Assembly (NCBI GenBank): GCA_036785705.1
Contig: JAWUZG010000056.1
Coordinates: forward strand, 13,316,501-13,380,500
DNA length: 64,000 bases
Origin: Acanthornis magna
Lineage: Eukaryota; Chordata; Aves; Passeriformes; Acanthizidae
Direction: 5' to 3'
Below the pieces are notes generated by a model. That model ran no database searches. It was not told where the DNA came from and worked only from the letters and a program-made list of their open reading frames with translations. Shown one piece after another: positions 1 to 13,489 of this stretch. Position 1 is the stretch's first letter. Every line of letters starts with the position of its first letter. Both the position numbers and the translations under genes were made by a program.

Positions 1-3000
1 AACAGAATTCCAGGGCACATAACATTTTCATTTTTATTTTTATTTATTTTTTTTTTCATTTGGTCTCTTCTCACTGTGTATGGAAGATGCAGTTGAATGG
101 GGTTACTTGCATTATTTTTAAGCTGTAACTTGAAATTCCTGCATGATTGTTATTTTATTTCTTTTGATAATGGAACTTCTCAAAAGCTTTTCCCCCATCC
201 CACTCTTTTTCCCCCAAGGTTAGGTCTGATGCCTGCATCATGAAGGGCTTTGCTGTCAGTGCTTTGGTACAGATTGAAGAACAGAGCTTTAGTTTAAAGA
301 AAATACACAGACCAAACCTTTCATCCACACCAGCAGGCATTTGGGTTTTTTCTGATTTGAGAACCACAAGCCATTTTTGCCTGCAATCCAAGTTTTGTTA
401 GAGAATAACAAATGAAGAGTGTCAGACATCCTCCTGCTTCCCAAATTGCACTATGGGCCTTCACCTGTCAGCGCTTCACCTCCATCCCACCACTGCCTTA
501 ACCACGCAGGAAACTTAAAAACAAGGATGGAGTTGGAAAAATGCCCATTCCCAGGAGCAGAAAAAGGGGGCATGGTCTGAGCTGTGGCAGTCCAGATCCA
601 ATGGTGGAAATTGTTTCTTCATATTCAAGGGCGATGAAAATTCAGGGGTTTGTTGAGGCCTCGGCCTCAGCAGAAATGTTATTCTGGCATTTCCAAGCAC
701 TGTGCTCCCCTCATGGCTGTCTGCTAAGGAATGGGATGTTTGGAAAAATAAACTACTTGAGATTAATCAATCTCTCTGGGATTGACCAGTTGCCTTGCAT
801 GACTTCAGGTTGGGGTTTCCTTTCCCTCGCACAGACCCCACTTTGGCATAGCCCTAGTGGAATCCAAAGGGGACCCCAAGCTAAAATTGGTGCAGATGAC
901 ACTGGAATCTGTTTCTTTGCATCCTTGTTAACAAGGTGATGCATTTCCAGAATCTTCTTTTAATATATACAGAGATCATTCATTTTTCTGACTTTGCCCA
1001 GCACATCTTGGATGTAGAGTGGGACCGAAAAGTCCATCACTTGAATTATCACTTGAATATCACAAACCTTCCATTCTTGGCAGTCCAGCTAACAGTGGCC
1101 TCCCTCTGCCATTCGCCTGTGAGATGCACTGAACTCCTCAGTGCTGCTTCTGTCAATCTTGGTTGGTTCTCACCTTGCTCAGAAGGTGAGGAGAGATGCA
1201 GAGAGGAATTAGCTTCCATTATCTGAGTTAGCTACGCTTCAGAATGCTTCCAAATTGAACTGATGCTCTGCAGACATTTGGAAAGTGACTGGAGTATTTC
1301 CAAATGGCTGAGATGCATTGACTTCTTTTTACTTGAAAAAAAAAAAAAAAAAAAATTAAAATTAAGGGAGTGAATGTGATTTGGAACCCCTCCTATCCCC
1401 ATCAGCGTTTTATGTTCATCACATTGCAGTGGAGGCAGTGTGCTTGAGGTTCACCTTTGTGTCTCAGACAGACACACATTTTTTTCTCAGTAAATGAGGT
1501 CCTGGGACGCAGAAAGGCAGCTCTGTCTTACAACCAGCAGTTTCACTCCACAGCCAACCCACAACAACCTGAAGCCTACCAGCACTGTGAAGCTTTAGCC
1601 CCCCAGTCTGCCATGGCTGCTGCTGCCATGTGAGAGTTTGTCTCTGCTGGGTGTGTTGGGCTTGGTATTTTCTTCAGACTTGGGCGTTCTTGGTGTGATG
1701 TTTGTTCTTGGCAGGTGATGTGGGGAATTGTTGGTATAAAAGACACATGCAAATGCTTCACTGGCCTGATGTGATAACAGCTTTGTTCCTTTATTCACAA
1801 GGGTTTCCAGAATTATTCCTGCTCTGCCTTTAAGTGCAGCCATGCTCATCTATCCCCCTAATTTCATGTGAGCTGTGTTTGCAGACAGGAGCAGTTTGTT
1901 GTTGTTCTCTCTCCAGGTCTGATTAATATGTGCAAAGCTCACAGGGCAGAGCACCTCTGATTACAAGCAATAATACTGACCTGCTCCCATTTGCATTGGG
2001 GGCTCTGGCTTTTCTTGCCTAAACCTGGGTTCATCCCTCCCACCATCCCACACTGCTGCTGGGAATCTCCTGGTTTTTGGCAGCCAGGATTGGTGGGAAC
2101 ATAGTTTATTAAGATGGGAACCTTTGGCGTGAGCCAGGTTCAGCCACGGTTATCTGATGGTTGAGATTGATCCAAGGAGGAAAGGACATTGTAACTGAGC
2201 CACTCAGTGTCCCTGAAAGGATTATCCACTTTTCTGTGCTCCTGGATAGCCCTGCCTCCAGCAGACCCGTGGTTTGTTGGTGTTTCTCCCATCAGCTTCC
2301 TTTCTGCAGCCACAGTTCTTCCTTCCCCCAATGGCAAAGCACAGCTGGGCTATACCAAGTGAACACAAGGTATTCAGAGTTCCTGAGCAGCATTTAAATT
2401 TTCCTGGGATGCCAGCTGGTCTCACTTAGTTTTACGTATGTTCAGAATATTATAGTTTGTTCTGCTTATATACCCTAAATCTGTAACTTCTAGGCTGCAA
2501 ATGATGTTTTGTATCATTCCACTGACATTTCTAGCCAATCTGAGTCTTAATACAATTGCTTTGCTGAAAAATGGCCTTTCAGCAGTTCTTAGACATGAGG
2601 TACTTCTTTATTAACTAGTGATGCCAAGTAAAATCTTTGGCCATTGTCTGTTCCCTGAGTGCAGGGGAGCCGAAGGAAGCTCTGCCTGGTGTTTTCTGTG
2701 GCAGTGTGAGCATGGACTGCTTTTCTTTCAGCTTCAGTCTTGCCACAGCTGCTTGGCTCTGAGCACCTCTTGGTCCCAAAAGGACACAGGGCATTCAGGA
2801 GAAGCCATGTGGATAGAGCAATCCGTTTAGATGGCTGCAAGAGTAGGGTTTTAGGATATTTGTAAGTGTTTATGTTGTTTCACTTGTCAGAGCTTTGCTT
2901 CGGTCTGTGTTTGTTTGATGAATGGAGTGACCCCAGGGATGGGGTCTTTGGGATGGGATGTGTTTGTGATGTTTCCCCCACTTTATTCAGATTAAGTGTG

Positions 3001-4499
3001 GCAGAGCAGGGTGTCCAACCCTAGGAAGGAAAAGATTTGTCATACCCTGAACAGTTTGTAGTGCTGGACTTGTTCTACACAACGTTGGTGTCTGCATATG
3101 GCAGAAAGCAATAAGAAACTTGTCAGCTCCAGCTCGGCAAATAATTTATAGCAACTTCATAAATGAATTTTTCCTTTTATTTCTTCCTTGCAAATTGCTG
3201 AGAAAACCAAGACGATGCCTCCAGTGTATTTGCAAGGTCTTTTCTGCATATCATCTGTGGTCTGGAGGAGTTGGAAAGGCTTTCTTGTAATTCATACACA
3301 GGGTTGTTCTGGATGGGCATAAAACTCACAGGGGATATTTCTGCTCCCTGAGTTCCCTCAGCTGGAATTTTCTCATCAGTAAAAATATTTAATTAAAAAA
3401 TATGGGATTAGGAATTGAGTAAGAGGATCCTTGCTCAGTGCCAGTGGGCTGAGTGCCACTGGACACACTGTGCTCCAGGACAGCCAAAGTGCTGGCTCCC
3501 AACTCACAGTCCACTTTCCAGGAATATTCTCTCACAGATGCTTGAAATTCTCATCCTCTCCCAGTGTTTCTACCACTTAACGCACTCATCTGAGTAATTT
3601 CTGAGAGCAAACACCAGAAGGGTATGAACCCAGAGAATACCAAATCAGTATTGAGGTGAAGCAGGTGGTGTAAATTTTATTTGCGATGTTTGCACAGCTC
3701 TTGGATCGGAAGCAGAAACCTCTCGGGCATCAAGAGAGCTGCATATGGCCTAACATATCTTGGTTCTTCCCAACTGCATTGCCTGTTGGTGGGACAGCAG
3801 AAGGCATCTTTCCCTGCCTCGGATATCCCAGCCCCCAAAACCCATTTTCCCTTGCAGTACGGCATCGCACAAACACCGGTGCATTTACCCCTCAGTGCAA
3901 ACAGTGCTACGATTTTGGTGCCTCACAACTCTAACTGTGAACTTGAAAGGAAGAAATGACCCCTGTTCCACACCCGTGACACTTCCTGCCTGATCAGAGG
4001 AGGAGGAGGAGGATCCCTCCTGGAGACTCACAGCCGTTTTCCCAAAGTCCTACCGCAGCAGGACCGAACGGTGCTCTGTGATCACGGCTGGCCTGTTCCC
4101 CGTGCTAGGGCTCTGTGGCTTGGCTGCAGCCCCGCGTTGCCTTCACGGTGTTTTCGGTGCACAGCGTGGTGAGGAGGCTGCCCACGAGTGCCCCTGACCA
4201 GTGCTAAGGGCTGCTGGTTGTGTGTGAGCACCAAAGTCTTGGAGTCTCCGTGTTAGCACATGAGAGCAGCTTCCCTCACCTGATTTTGGGAAGGAGCCGT
4301 CCCAGAGCAGGTTCAGAGGGAAACTGGAGCAGCGCTGGGACCGCACAACAGGGAGCTCTTGGTTCACTTTGGTACCACATCCGCAGGGAGGAGGGGATGG
4401 GATGGAGCAGGGGAAGAGCTGTGACCTTTTAAAACCCATAGTGCCTACCACTGCAAATGGAACGCTGTATTGTATTATATTCTACGTGACTACCGTGTA
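1..4499. other. Left flank; possible 3' UTR of an upstream + strand gene
   Basis: No coding exon, RNA gene or clear repeat was recognised here beyond a 20-base A run at 1336-1355. The stretch leads into strong + strand polyadenylation signals at 4500-4515, so at least its right part may be 3' UTR. In vertebrates the upstream neighbour of ST8SIA2 in the same orientation is SLCO3A1, which makes it the leading candidate. None of its protein was identified, so the assignment rests on synteny alone. Short open frames in this block look like chance. Confidence 0.35.
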
Positions 4500-4530
4500 A
4501 ATAAAGTACAATAAATGTGGTGTTCGTTAG
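4500..4530 (+). terminator. Tandem polyadenylation signals, + strand
   Basis: Two AATAAA hexamers lie at 4500-4505 and 4510-4515. The GT-rich stretch TGTGGTGTTCGTT follows directly. This is the arrangement expected for an efficient cleavage and polyadenylation site near 4525-4540. The sequence before it is AT-rich and UTR-like. It most likely ends an upstream + strand transcript, with SLCO3A1 the candidate by synteny. No transcript data are available here. Confidence 0.5.
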
Positions 4531-5143
4531 GATTTTGATACCAGTCAAATGCAGTCTGCAGAAATGTTTTTTTTTTCCCCTGCTGTTATGTACTTATATC
4601 GCATTCCAGGCAGAGGGACATTTGGAGCAATGCATAAATGGCGTTGGATGGGGTGTGTTTGCAGTAAGGCTGTTTTGAAATTCCTTTTGCCCCGCGCAGA
4701 TGAGACACGAGCACCATCTGAAATCAGAGGGGAGGGAGTGGGAGCAGTTCACACAGGCAGGAGGAGAGCAGCTCTTGGTGTGGTTTGTGAGCAGCAGCGA
4801 CAAACCAAAGCCAGTCCAGGGCCATGCCTCATTCATGGTGGAGAAACAGCAGAGTTCCATTTTGGCTGATCTCTCTTTGCTTGTTTTCCTGCTGCAGAGG
4901 CTGACCAGCAGCACATGCCCTGCCTGTGTAACCTGGTTATCCCACCCCGACAGCCCTCAGGGGCAGCTACAGATGAGCAAACTCGAGAGCTTAAAATTCA
5001 GATTGAGAAAGAAGTTCTGTTCTTAACCAGCAGGCTCCTCTCTGGCAGAGATTGAGGGGCTTGGAGTTTTGGCTAATCAGAATATTAGGAACTTTGTTCC
5101 TTAACCCATTCCCTTATCCATCCTTTTCTTTCTCTGTGGTGTA

Positions 5144-5149
5144 AATAAA
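5144..5149 (+). terminator. Possible secondary polyadenylation signal
   Basis: An AATAAA follows GTGTA and is followed by an A-rich stretch. The downstream element is weaker than at 4500-4530, so this could be a minor distal site or chance. Confidence 0.25.
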
Positions 5150-5740
5150 GAAAAAAACGCATTTTCACGGGGCAGGTCTGCCATGTGTCCTCCAAATCCT
5201 GATGCATCTCTTAACTGGGTTGTTGGAGGGAGTTTCTCCAGGCTTCAGAAACTCAGGATTTCTCCGACAAGTGTTTTTGGCTGCTGTGTGGGTGTAACCT
5301 TCCATCAGTGCCTGGAGGGTGCTTCCACAGCGATTGTCTTGTTGGAGAACAAGACCACTGCAGGCAGTTTGTCACACCTGTGGCTCAAAACTCACCTGCA
5401 GAGCTCTGTGCAGAGTTCCCAGCCCTGGAGGAGCATTTCCCTGCCTCTGTGCCAGGCCAGCCCGTGGTGTTTGTCCTTCATACCATTGCTGTCCTTCACG
5501 GTCACCTGGGCAGAGCAGCATTTGTGGATTGTGGAGAAGGTTTTTCCTGCACAGAACATCTCCACAAATAGTCTGTAGCAGTATGTGGGACCTGGAGGAG
5601 CCCATGTGGCACTGCCCCTGCCTTGGGCTGGGGGTCACTGTTTTCTTGCAGTGTCCAAGGGAGAGTGGTCCCCAGAAAGGTCTTTGAACTGTGCTGGTTT
5701 GACTGCTGGTAATTTTTCAGATGTTTAGCAGCACTTCCAA

Positions 5741-5935
5741 AATAAACCAAAACCTGGTTTGGAAATGTTTCACTGTACAATTGACTTTTAAAAAAAAAGA
5801 AAAAAGAGAAGCCACATGCTCGATATATTTTGAGTACTGTGTTCTGTATTTTTGCAGCTTATATTTTCCAGATGAGCAGTTTAGAAATATGTGATGTGAA
5901 ATACATACTGTAAGTTTGCTGTAAATGATATTAAA
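5741..5935 (+). terminator. Possible distal polyadenylation region
   Basis: AATAAA occurs at 5741-5746 and ATTAAA at 5930-5935, the latter followed by T-rich sequence. The intervening AT-rich sequence resembles 3' UTR. If transcription continues past the 4.5-kb site, the longest form could end near 5950. This rests on signal matches only. Confidence 0.25.
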
Positions 5936-5949
5936 AACACTATTTTCAT

Positions 5950-7139
5950 TCTTCTCCTGTCTCACTGGATGATCTCTTTGGTTCTCCCAGGTTGGCTGGT
6001 GCTCTGACTTTCTGGTGCCCAGAAAGTTTCCAGTCTCAGTAAAAGTAGCGTTGAGAGTTCAGGTTGGAGGTTCTGATGTTGAAGTTGAACGTTTGCTAGA
6101 AATGACAGTGGGGGTGAATGTGTTCTGTGCACGTTCAGTGCCTTCAGAGGGGAGGACCAGTGGAGACTGTGGCAGAAAAGTCAGGTTTTGGGGAAGGGCA
6201 AGGTGAAGTTTAATTAATGAAGAGAGGAAAGAGAGAACAAGGGCATCCTAGATCCTTGCAGAATGGAGGAACTTGACCAGCTGTAAGACACTAAAATGAG
6301 GAGGAGCTCAGAGGGAACATGATTTGAGCAGGAAAATCCTGGGTGTGTCAGCGGTGATGAATGTGTCACACTCTTTGTGTCAGTTCAGCTGTGGAGGAAA
6401 AACCAAAAAAAAGCTTTTAGGTGAAATAGCAACAGCTCAGTGAAGTGGCTGAGCCCTGCCATGCACCTTGAGCCCCTGCAGAAGCTTCTCCATCTCCATC
6501 AGGCCCAGAGGGTGACAAATTCCAGAGGATTCAGTGACACACACTTCCACTTGTTCCAGCTGCTGGAACAAATAAATAAACCGGTCAGAATAAAAGTAAG
6601 CACTTCTTTGACCCATTATTTTTAAATGTTTCAAATCTGCTGTATGAAAAGAGTAGTTTTCTCCTGAGCTACAAAATGATGCTAAATGAGGCAATTGCAT
6701 TCCAACTGAGTCGAATATTCAGTTATCCCTTGTTTGTTCCATTTTTTATCCTTCCCTATTCCAATTCCCTCTTCTGAAAGGCAGTGAGCCAAACAAAGAT
6801 TAAAAGTCAGAAAAAAAAAGAAAAAAAAAGAAAAAGGAAGAACAAAAGAAATCCAATTTTATTGCACACAAGTTGAATCCAAACAGTGTTGCTTTGAATA
6901 TGCTTTCTAACAACCAGAGCTTTGGAGAATAGTTCAGGAGGAATGAGGGAGGAAGGCTGGGGGGAAAAAAAAAGTTTTGTTAAATGTTGACAGCGAAGAA
7001 TCTTTTATTTATTTCACTTGGTTGCTTTCCCTCAGCCCAGCTCCTGGTGGTGTTGGAGTCTGTGCAGGCTCCCACAGAAGGCATCGTTCCTGCTTGCTCT
7101 GCTGGCCCTTCCTGCCAGGTCCCTGTCCCCCACAGTGGG
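5950..7139. other. Intergenic stretch, no gene seen
   Basis: It contains A-rich runs near 6810-6835 and 6964-6972 and short open frames with no recognisable protein. No repeat family was identified by eye. Confidence 0.6.
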
Positions 7140-7560
7140 TGACCACACCAGCACTGATTGGCCCCAAGCAGGCCCAGAGACACTTCAGAGACACAGTCAG
7201 AGCAGTGGGGATTTGCTTTATTTGGCACAGGGTGTGGGGATTCACTCCTCCAAACACACACACCCCAGCACTGCCAACACACAATATTATGGTAACATTC
7301 ATGAATATTCATCACATTCCCCGGGATAGGAGTGGCTATACAAATAATTTCTCAGAAATCATTAATATAATTAGCATGTGTGCCACGCATGCTCTGTGTG
7401 TCCTGGTGGTCTTTGGGGTCTTCTCGTGATGAAGATCTGTAGTCTTCATCACTGCACTTTTCACCTTTCTCTCTGGAGCATGGGCAGTCCTTGGTGGGTG
7501 ATTCAGGGTTTCTGTGCTGGCCTCAAACAGATTCTTGTGCCTCTTATCTTGACAAGATTA
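7140..7560 (-). mobile_element. Possible endogenous retroviral LTR fragment
   Basis: Read on the minus strand, an AT-rich U3-like region with direct ATGAATATTCATGAATG-type sequence leads to an AATAAA at 7217-7222 (TTTATT on +). A stretch rich in GTGTCTCT follows, as in the R/U5 part of an LTR. No internal retroviral coding sequence or matching second LTR is visible, so it would be a solo or broken copy. Ends and target-site duplication could not be fixed. A polyadenylation site of a minus-strand non-coding transcript is an alternative. Confidence 0.3.
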
Positions 7561-10500
7561 AGGGAATTCTGTTTTCCTAGCTTTTAGAATTTACATGTTC
7601 TGTCTCTCAATAGTTAACTTGAGTTACCTATGGACTACCTGTTTCTCAGCACACATCACACCCAGCATTTCAGGGCCTCCCTTCAGCCATCCTGGACCTT
7701 CCATTTTTGCTGCCACCTCTGACAGAACCCGGTTAATTGGGTATTTACCGAGCTGAATTCTGTTGTGGATGCAGATTATTAACCTTTATGTCACCTAGAA
7801 GATATTACACCTGGTAGAGTTAATGTTTTGAGACTGGGAGGTTAATGTGTCAGTGCTCAGCCCTCCCTAATTAGCAAGAGGGCCGTGTGTGGCTGTGCTG
7901 TGAGCCATGTTTTAATTAGAAAGGACTCACGGATGGGTCACATCAATGGCATCATTTTGCCTGCCTCCCCCAGCCTTCTCTGATCCTTCCCTTCCCTGCT
8001 GTCCCAGGACCTTGGGTAAGTCTTGGTGCCCAGCCCAGGGAGGCTGTGCTGCCGGAAGCCTTCCCAGGGAGGAGTTGTGAGGGCTTGGGAGGATGGTTTG
8101 GTTTGGTGTTGTGGTGTTCCCAGCGCTGGCAGCAGCCCTGGGCTGTGAGTGTGACCGCAGAGAGCAGTGCGGTGCTCCCGAGTGGGGAATTTTGGGAGGA
8201 TAAAGCACATCATTAGAATTGTGAACTCTGTACCACAAACTTTCTTTGCAGAGTCTCGCTCAGCCTGCCAGAGAAGAGGGACAGATGTTGTTCATGGCAG
8301 GGCAAAGTTAGGTGTTTATCCCTCGTTTCTGTTTTCCTGTCACTCCCATGACAAATATTTGTCCTTCCACACAAATGCCTTTGGCTGTGCACGCAAAATG
8401 CAAAACCAAACTGCTACATACAGACAATCAGAATATTCCTCATAAGGAAAAAAATGTAATTTCCTCCAAATTATGACTTTTTGTGGGAATATCTCAATTT
8501 CAGTGCTGTTTCATTCAAACAAAAGCTGATGAGCTTGCAGTATCTTGTTGAAATTGGAGCATTTGGAGTTTTCTTTGGGAAACTATAGCTTGAATTCTCT
8601 CAGCATATAAAAGAAATTGGAGTATTTGGGCTTTTATCAAAATGAAATGTTTTGATTGCCTTCAAGCAATATTTTCTGCTTAACATCACACTTCTGTGGA
8701 AATCCCGAAATTCAGTGTTTTGTTCTCTTTTAAAACACAAGCGCACATAAACCTTCTGGAATTTTTCAGAGATGCCTCTTGGCAATCCAGACCCCACCAG
8801 AAAAATACTTTGAGTGCCTGACTGGCGTGGTGGTCAGCTGGGACAAGGGAGCAGACACAGCTGCTGTGAGGGAACTCTGGAGCAGCAGCAGAAGGCCATT
8901 CTCTGGCCAGGCACTGTGAAGATGGATCCTACTTCTAAGCAATTAAAGGTTTATCCATTGCTCAGTTTCTTTTTTCCATTGATCCAGCCTTTGAGAGAAT
9001 AACTAATGTATTTAAAAATCAAAGCTAATGGTGTGGTTTTTTTCCCATTACCTCGAGGCCAGGATTGGTTTTAAAATTGGCTTTGTGTCTGCTCTTTTGC
9101 AAATGTGCATCTTCCCTCGCTGGCCCTCCCAGGAGGGGATGGGAAGAAGCTGTGCTCATCCTCAGGCTGGGAGCACCGTGTTCAGGGGCTGAGCCACTGC
9201 CTTTGAACAGCTCCAGCCTCTGTTTTTCAGAATGCAGAGTTCTCCGTAGCAGAATCCTTATTTTAGGAGTGGAAACCCACAAAGCTGAAGGGCAGCTGTA
9301 GAAATAGGGTGTTTTTACAGGCCTTGCCGGTGTGAAAGAGCTGCTGGAGGAGAACGAAGTGCAGTGGGGGAGTTTGCTCCCTGCCTGAGGTCCGTGGGGC
9401 TGTGTGAACATCAGCTCAGCACAAGGACCCCACAGTGCTTTTCTGCAGAGCCATTCCTCCTTCTCCCAGGCTGTTTAGTCCATTAGTCACCTCGCTGGCC
9501 TTAAATAAAGGAATTTGAGGTTTTCATTAAAAGCCTTGAGCCTGCGAAGCAGATGCTCAGCAGAGGTCCCATTTTCACCTTTAGGAGATGGCCAGAAGGA
9601 ATAAAAATGGTCTCATTATGCAGCGAGTTAGGAAAATTTCTTCTGAGAGGTGGGAGAGCAAAAGGGATGGAAATTTTTATCTTATTCTTGTGTGGGCTCA
9701 AGATGGGCAGCGAGGAGTGAATGTGCCCCAAAAGGCACAGGGTGGCCTGTGCAAAGTGAAGAGAGGTCCTCAGGCTGCTGCCAGGGGATGAGTGCAGAAA
9801 TTCAGCAAGCAGAAGTCCAGGAGTCTAAAATGCTTGAGATGGAGTGGAGCCTCATCCTGATTTTCCATCTTAGAGGTGGTTTCTGGAATTAAACTTACCT
9901 CTCCGACCCTCCCTCCGCACCCAGGAAGGAAGGGACTGCTGAGCCAATGATATGAATGATTGATGTGATGATGTTTTTGTGGCAGCCCTTAGAGGATGCT
10001 GAATGCCACCCTTCCCCTTAGATTAATTAGGAATGCTTTCACCTGAAATCCTGGAGACCTTTTCCTGCAAGCCTCGGGTGTGTACAAAGCATATCTTCTC
10101 CATTCAGGACATGTACGAATTCCCCACTGAGAACAGCACTCATCCAGCGCTAACACCCACACAACTTCCAAACGTCTCTGGAAAGGAGCAGAGCAGCTGG
10201 AGAAACATCTCGATTTCTGGATGAAGCCAGAACATAACCCAGCCTTTGCTGAAATGACAAAATTGTGTTTGATTTATTTTATTTCTTTCCAATATCATGG
10301 AAGCATGCTGCTGGACCATAAATACCTCTGGAGATGCAGAAGAGGCTGCTGAGCTGCAAACCAAAACCTGCTCAGCCCAGGAACACTCTTTGTAGCTAAA
10401 GATGAGGTTTTAGGGCACTCTCTTTGCCCTTGTATTACTTCTAATCTGTTTCACTGCGGGTCATAAAGCCTGGTGTGCTGAGTTTTTCAAGTGCCATTAG

Positions 10501-13489
10501 TTTAGGGGCTTGTTAACAGAAAGGATTTTGTTGGTCTTTCATGGTCTGAATCTCATTGAACCGGAGATCCCTTGGTGTAATTTTGATGGCAGAGGAGAAT
10601 CAGGTTAATAACACTTAGGATCGCCTTTCAGAAAACATTATTTGAGCTGTTCCCTTTCCCACCCCTCCTTTCCCTGCTCTCTTATTGCCATTACTGGTGT
10701 TAGCTACCTGTAGCTGTATTTATGTGGTCACAGCTTGTTAAAGCTTTAGAAACATGTAGGGGAGCCACCTTTTGGGGGCTGTGTTCAGGAGAAGGAGTCT
10801 GCAAGAAGCATGTTTATTTGGTTTTGCATGTGTCTCCCTCTACAAAGCTGCAGATGGGAATGCAAGGGTGTTTAAAAGCCAGGAGAGGCAAAACAAGTTA
10901 GGATTTTAAAGCGTTGTTAGAGCACAGCAGGCCCAGTGATAGTGGAGATGTGAGCCAATAAAAGGGTGAATCAGTTAATTGGGATGTTTAGTTAATATAC
11001 TGCTGCAGTCAAAACTCTTCTGCTGGCGGTGCTGCCTTCAGTGTGAGCAGAGGAGCTGTGAGACCTGGAGAGGACAAGTGTGCTGTGTGGGTTGGAAATA
11101 AAACTCTGCATTTCAGCGAGGGCAGGAAAAAATACCCAGAGTAAAATCCTCAGCAGTGAGTGTAGCTTCCAGAAGGGCTGGAGTTTGTAGGGAGCTCTTG
11201 ATCCACATCAGTCATTCTGCCTTGGACTTTTCATAATGCTACTGCTGCTGCTGAAGAAGCCTTTTGATGGTTAAAACTCAGAGACAGCCTGGCCTGGCAT
11301 CATTCCCCTTTTAGCTCTTTTCCAGGTTTCTAGTTAAGTGCAAACAAGGCTGCAATGCACCAGGAAGAAGAGTTTTGGGTTATTTCTGGGGAAAGCAGTC
11401 TTGGAACCTACTGCCTGCTTTCATTCATCTCCTTTCTCACAGGAGAGAGCAGAGACCTTGCTGATTTCAGGAAGGCATTTCTCTCGAAAGGCAACAACCT
11501 TTACAGCAGCCTGTGTTTTGATGGGACATTCTTAAGATCTAATGCACAGACACCCAAGACCTTTCCTTTCTTTGGAGAGGCGAAAATGAGGTTTTTGCCT
11601 TCTGGAAGCTCTGTATAACTAAACAACCTATTGACTTGGCTGCTACGAGGTGTCTGCTGTCTCGAGATGCATTAAAGGTGACAGACACTCCTCCAGGCCC
11701 AGGCAGGGGCATTAACCCTGTGTGTGCACTGCCTCTGCTGCAGGATGCTCTTCCCAGCGACCAGACTGACGCGAAGGAGCAAAGGGACGCTGTAGCTGCA
11801 CACATGAGATAAATAGGTCAAAAATAAATGCTTCTGGGAACTGAGTGAATGACTTTGCTCTCATCCATGCTCCCTCGCACGCCACTAACTCATCAATACC
11901 TTCCTCTCTATGACAACCCTGAGAAAAACAAGGCAATTGAGGAGTAAAAGAGGTTATTTAAACAAGTACGCCGAGTGGCTTTCTGAAGTAACTCTTGTTC
12001 ATTATTGATCTGCTGGGATGTTTTTGGAAGCACTTTATGGAGCGACAGGTTAAAAAAAAAGAAAAAAAAGGAAACCAAGAAACAAAAGACCACTCTGAAA
12101 TTCTGAGCAGCTCATCTGTCTCCCAGCTCAGGTTGGGAGCTGCATGTCACCATGGGGGAGCTGACTGAGGTGAGATGGTGGGAACAGGCTGGAGGAGGCA
12201 AGAGTCTGCCCAGAACCCTTAGAAATGTCTTCTAGGATTCTTACAGTGCAGATTTTATTCTGTCTTTAAATGCTGGGCATGAAGGGGCTGTGTTTTTAGG
12301 AGCTGCAGTCTCATCAGTTTTGGCAGATGGGTCTCCATCCCATAGAGGATGTGCCTCTGCAAATGGAGACATCCCTGCCCTGAGCTCATAACTGTTCTAG
12401 ATTAAGTGTCACAACCTCACTGAGCCTAAACCCAAACTCCTCTCTGAGGGTGGGTCATGGCACTGCCTCCTGGCACCATCCTGCTGCTGGTTCTGGGGTC
12501 TAGGGTACCTTGGGGTCCCTTTGGTGGCCTGGTCCCAAACTTGGGCCCCATGGACAAACTCATCACTGACCTCACCAGCAAAACAAAGTGAGAAGTGTCC
12601 CTGGAGATGCTCCCCAGCTTAACAACGAGGAGAGCTCAGCCAAGGGAGGTCCCAACCGCAGTCACACCTGAGTGCATGAGGGCAGGAGTGAGCAACTCCG
12701 CAAAGAAGTTCCTCTCCACCTTAATCAACTTTATCTTTTCCTTTTTTTTATTTAATGGGCTGTGTTCCAAATGCTGCCAACAAGTCCAGACAGGTGGCCA
12801 TTTCATAGTTACAGTAAATAATTTACATGACAAATTCAGACCTGTCCCTTGGCCCTGTATTATTCATGAATGAACAGGCTTGGTTTTTGTGACAATGTTC
12901 CTTATTCAAACACAGTCTGTGATGAATCTCAGTCCTCGAGTTCATTTCTATGGCACCTGGCTCTATGCCAGCCTTTTGTTGCTATTTTCCAGTTTGCAAA
13001 ATGTATTACCTAGATTGTATTTCTTCAATTCGCTCTCTGAGGGACTGAAACTTTTATACACCACGAAGATTTCTTTGTGAAACCTCGCTCAAATGCATAT
13101 TTCTGAGAGTTTTCCTTTGTACATTGGTCTTGCACACAAAAATATCATTTGTATGAAGATTCATGGCAAAGGGCAGGAATTTCCCCAAGGAAAACACTCA
13201 AGCCTCATTTATATAAATCTTCACAAACACTTCACCGTTGTTTGCTCATTTTGGCTTGCGCAGATCTCACCCACAGGGTTTATAGATGTGAGGGTTTGGC
13301 TCCCTGGTGACCTCTGCGCCACCTGTTATCTCTGAGCATCTCCAATCCCATTCATTTTGTTGGAGCTGGAGAGGACAAAGCTGCAGTTTCCCAGCTGCTC
13401 GCTGAATTTCTGAGGTGTAGCTCTTCTTGGGGACACATGCACTGTGACTGGAGCACAGGTGTCACCTCTCAGTCCTTTACACTCTTCCA
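7561..13489. other. Intergenic stretch, no gene seen
   Basis: No coding exon, RNA gene or dated repeat was recognised. The block at about 7720-7930 is AT-rich with several TAATTA/TTAATT homeodomain-type cores and could be a conserved element. An A-rich run lies at about 12052-12070. Open frames are short and overlap on both strands, as expected by chance. Confidence 0.6.

Noticed and set aside
1..4499. SLCO3A1 coding exons in the left flank
   Set aside because: I looked for a transporter-like C-terminal frame before the polyadenylation signals and found none. Only a 3' UTR assignment by synteny remains.
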